From Carboxylicivirga caseinilyticus (GTDB taxonomy: Bacteria; Bacteroidota; Bacteroidia; Bacteroidales; Marinilabiliaceae), in contig JAFMVE010000001.1 in the NCBI GenBank assembly GCA_025499705.1, positions 124,001 through 188,000 on the forward strand: DNA of 64,000 nt. The letters are read 5' to 3'. A model generated the notes under the pieces. The model did not search any database, was not told where the DNA came from, and saw only the letters and a program-made list of their open reading frames with translations. The translations under genes were made by a program, and so were the position numbers. Positions 62,862 to 64,000 of the stretch are shown here, in pieces. Positions within the stretch are counted from its first letter, which is position 1. Each line of letters opens with the position of its first letter.

Positions 62862-64000
62862 TTATTGACTATTTGTTACAAATGCTATTTTTTTACTGTC
62901 GGGCGACCACGAAGGCACATTCATTGTTCCCTGACCTCCATAAATGTATGCAATGACTTTTGGAGTGCCTCCTTCATAAGGCATTAAACGGATCAGGCAA
63001 TGTTTGTAAAATGGATGATCACCGGGATCAATGTCTTTTGGGAAGGAAATAAATACAATCCATTTCATATCGGGACTGACATGAGGAAACCAGTCATTGT
63101 ATTCATCATGTGTCAGTTGAACCTTGTTTTTGCCGTCTGGGTCCATTCGCCAAAGTTTCATTTTACCTGTACGGGAAGAATTAAAGAAGATATATTTACC
63201 ATCCGGGCTGAATTCTGAACCATCATCCAGTGTTTTTTGATTGGTTAATTGTTTTTCCTTTCCTGTTCTCACGTTCACTGAGTATATGTCGTACTGACCA
63301 TTTCGATCACCGGTAAAAATCATGGATTTCTTATCTGGAGACCAACCGTGCAGATACGAAGCCCCAACACCTTCTTTCGTCACCTTTACCGGAACTGAAT
63401 CGCCTTTCGCTGGCAGATAATAAATGCTGGAAGCCCATCCGTCGTCATTATTATGATGGCTGATGCCAAGTAATTCACCGTCGAAGGTCAATACATGATC
63501 GTTGTTATTATTGTTGGCAAAACCAGTATTCAATGGTTCAATCAAATTATCTTCAAGATCATAAGTAAACAGCAAACCTTTTGAATTATAAATCAGTTTT
63601 TCACCATCGGGAGTCCAGTTTGGTGCCTGAATGGAGTGAGCCGAATAGTAAAGGACCTGTCTTAAACCGGTTTCAATATTCAAAAGCTCAAGGTTACTTC
63701 CGATGTATTCACTGTAGGCTGTAATGTTTTCTGGAGCCGGCTTTATAATTCGTACATTACGATAAGAAGCTGCTTCAATAACTTCGGTATTATGTGAACA
63801 CATAAACAAGCCAACATAAACCTCTTTATCAAGTTCCAGCTCTTCAATTTGAACGGTAGTAAATTCTTCTCCAAAACGTGCCGTTGACATGATGAACAGG
63901 TTGCCTCGTCGTTCGAGTTGAATAACATCCGGTGCCTCATCCGGTGATTGTACTTCTTCAGTGTCATTTCCTGGTGCCCGACGGTATTGTAACGAGGTGA
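62862..64000 (-). CDS. WD40-like (PD40/TolB) propeller protein with N-terminal concanavalin-like part, N terminus cut off
   Basis: The frame is open from the right edge of the window (codons continue 36 triplets beyond the first Met at 63890), so the start is missing and the Met at 63890 is internal. The visible N-terminal part has LQYRRAPGNDTEEVQSPD, PDVIQLERRGNLFIMSTARF and ELELDKEVYVGLFMCSHNTE, as in DUF1349-type beta-sandwich domains. The remainder is a TolB-like propeller with repeated WSPDGxxI units (PNWTPDGEKLIYNSKG, EFSPDGKYIFFNSSRTGKMK, PSWSPDSKKIAFVTNSQ). Such proteins are exported in Bacteroidota. The role is unknown. Confidence 0.85.
   Translation of the reverse strand, partial: TSLQYRRAPGNDTEEVQSPDEAPDVIQLERRGNLFIMSTARFGEEFTTVQIEELELDKEVYVGLFMCSHNTEVIEAASYRNVRIIKPAPENITAYSEYIGSNLELLNIETGLRQVLYYSAHSIQAPNWTPDGEKLIYNSKGLLFTYDLEDNLIEPLNTGFANNNNNDHVLTFDGELLGISHHNNDDGWASSIYYLPAKGDSVPVKVTKEGVGASYLHGWSPDKKSMIFTGDRNGQYDIYSVNVRTGKEKQLTNQKTLDDGSEFSPDGKYIFFNSSRTGKMKLWRMDPDGKNKVQLTHDEYNDWFPHVSPDMKWIVFISFPKDIDPGDHPFYKHCLIRLMPYEGGTPKVIAYIYGGQGTMNVPSWSPDSKKIAFVTNSQ

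Noticed and set aside
1-64000. CRISPR array, tRNA, rRNA, IS element or prophage
   Set aside because: No regularly spaced direct repeats, cloverleaf-like sequences, transposase or phage genes were seen on either strand.

Overview
The window reads as chromosomal DNA of a Bacteroidota bacterium, probably a free-living or marine member of the Bacteroidales/Marinilabiliales side of the phylum. The evidence is: three secreted proteins ending in type IX secretion (T9SS) type A sorting domains; many lipoproteins with a Cys soon after a short signal peptide; several copies of the Bacteroidota -7 promoter box TAnnTTTG upstream of genes; AT-rich sequence; and families typical of the phylum (paired M16 peptidases, YfhO, an HME-RND pump fused to its outer-membrane channel, AraC/TolB-like/TPR regulators). 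No rRNA, tRNA, IS element, prophage or CRISPR array was found.

Layout. 0-9 kb: the 5' end of a small lipoprotein gene, two M16 peptidases, cmk-ispH, polA and a YceI protein. 9.5-14.4 kb: a chemotaxis receptor, a lipoprotein gene flanked by near-duplicate terminator segments, an M19 dipeptidase and a GIN-domain lipoprotein. 14.4-21 kb: aroG-type DAHP synthase, ilvE, a TSUP permease, a ThuA-like gene broken by an in-frame TAA, tatD and typA. 21-26 kb: a hypothetical protein, an esterase whose signal peptide appears split by a one-base frameshift, modBC without modA, a membrane-anchored MepA-like LAS peptidase and a zinc-ribbon protein. 26-33.4 kb: one 2504-residue secreted M4 metallopeptidase. 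33.6-39 kb: a small membrane ORF, a MOSC protein, YfhO and glycyl-tRNA synthetase. 39-48 kb: two tandem T9SS-secreted paralogues and a bacterial alpha-2-macroglobulin with an intact CVEQ thioester motif. 48.3-51 kb: a probable peroxide-response operon (DoxX, glutathione peroxidase, OhrR-type MarR regulator, M50-like membrane protease) with two palindromic operators around its promoter, followed by a small transcription unit. 51-64 kb: GNAT, a lipoprotein, an AraC/TolB/TPR regulator broken by TGA at a conserved Trp position, a GH43-like lipoprotein, a CzcB/CzcA-type metal efflux system, an orphan histidine kinase and a truncated WD40-like (PD40) protein.

Most of the window is housekeeping and envelope biology. 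The points most worth a second look are the operator architecture upstream of the DoxX operon, the 2504-residue peptidase in which alpha/beta domains appear inserted three times into repeated beta-sandwich units, the LAS peptidase, the duplicated terminator segments, the two small-ORF transcription units, and three separate coding lesions. The lesions are either real decay or sequencing errors. All family assignments come from reading motifs; no database search was run.
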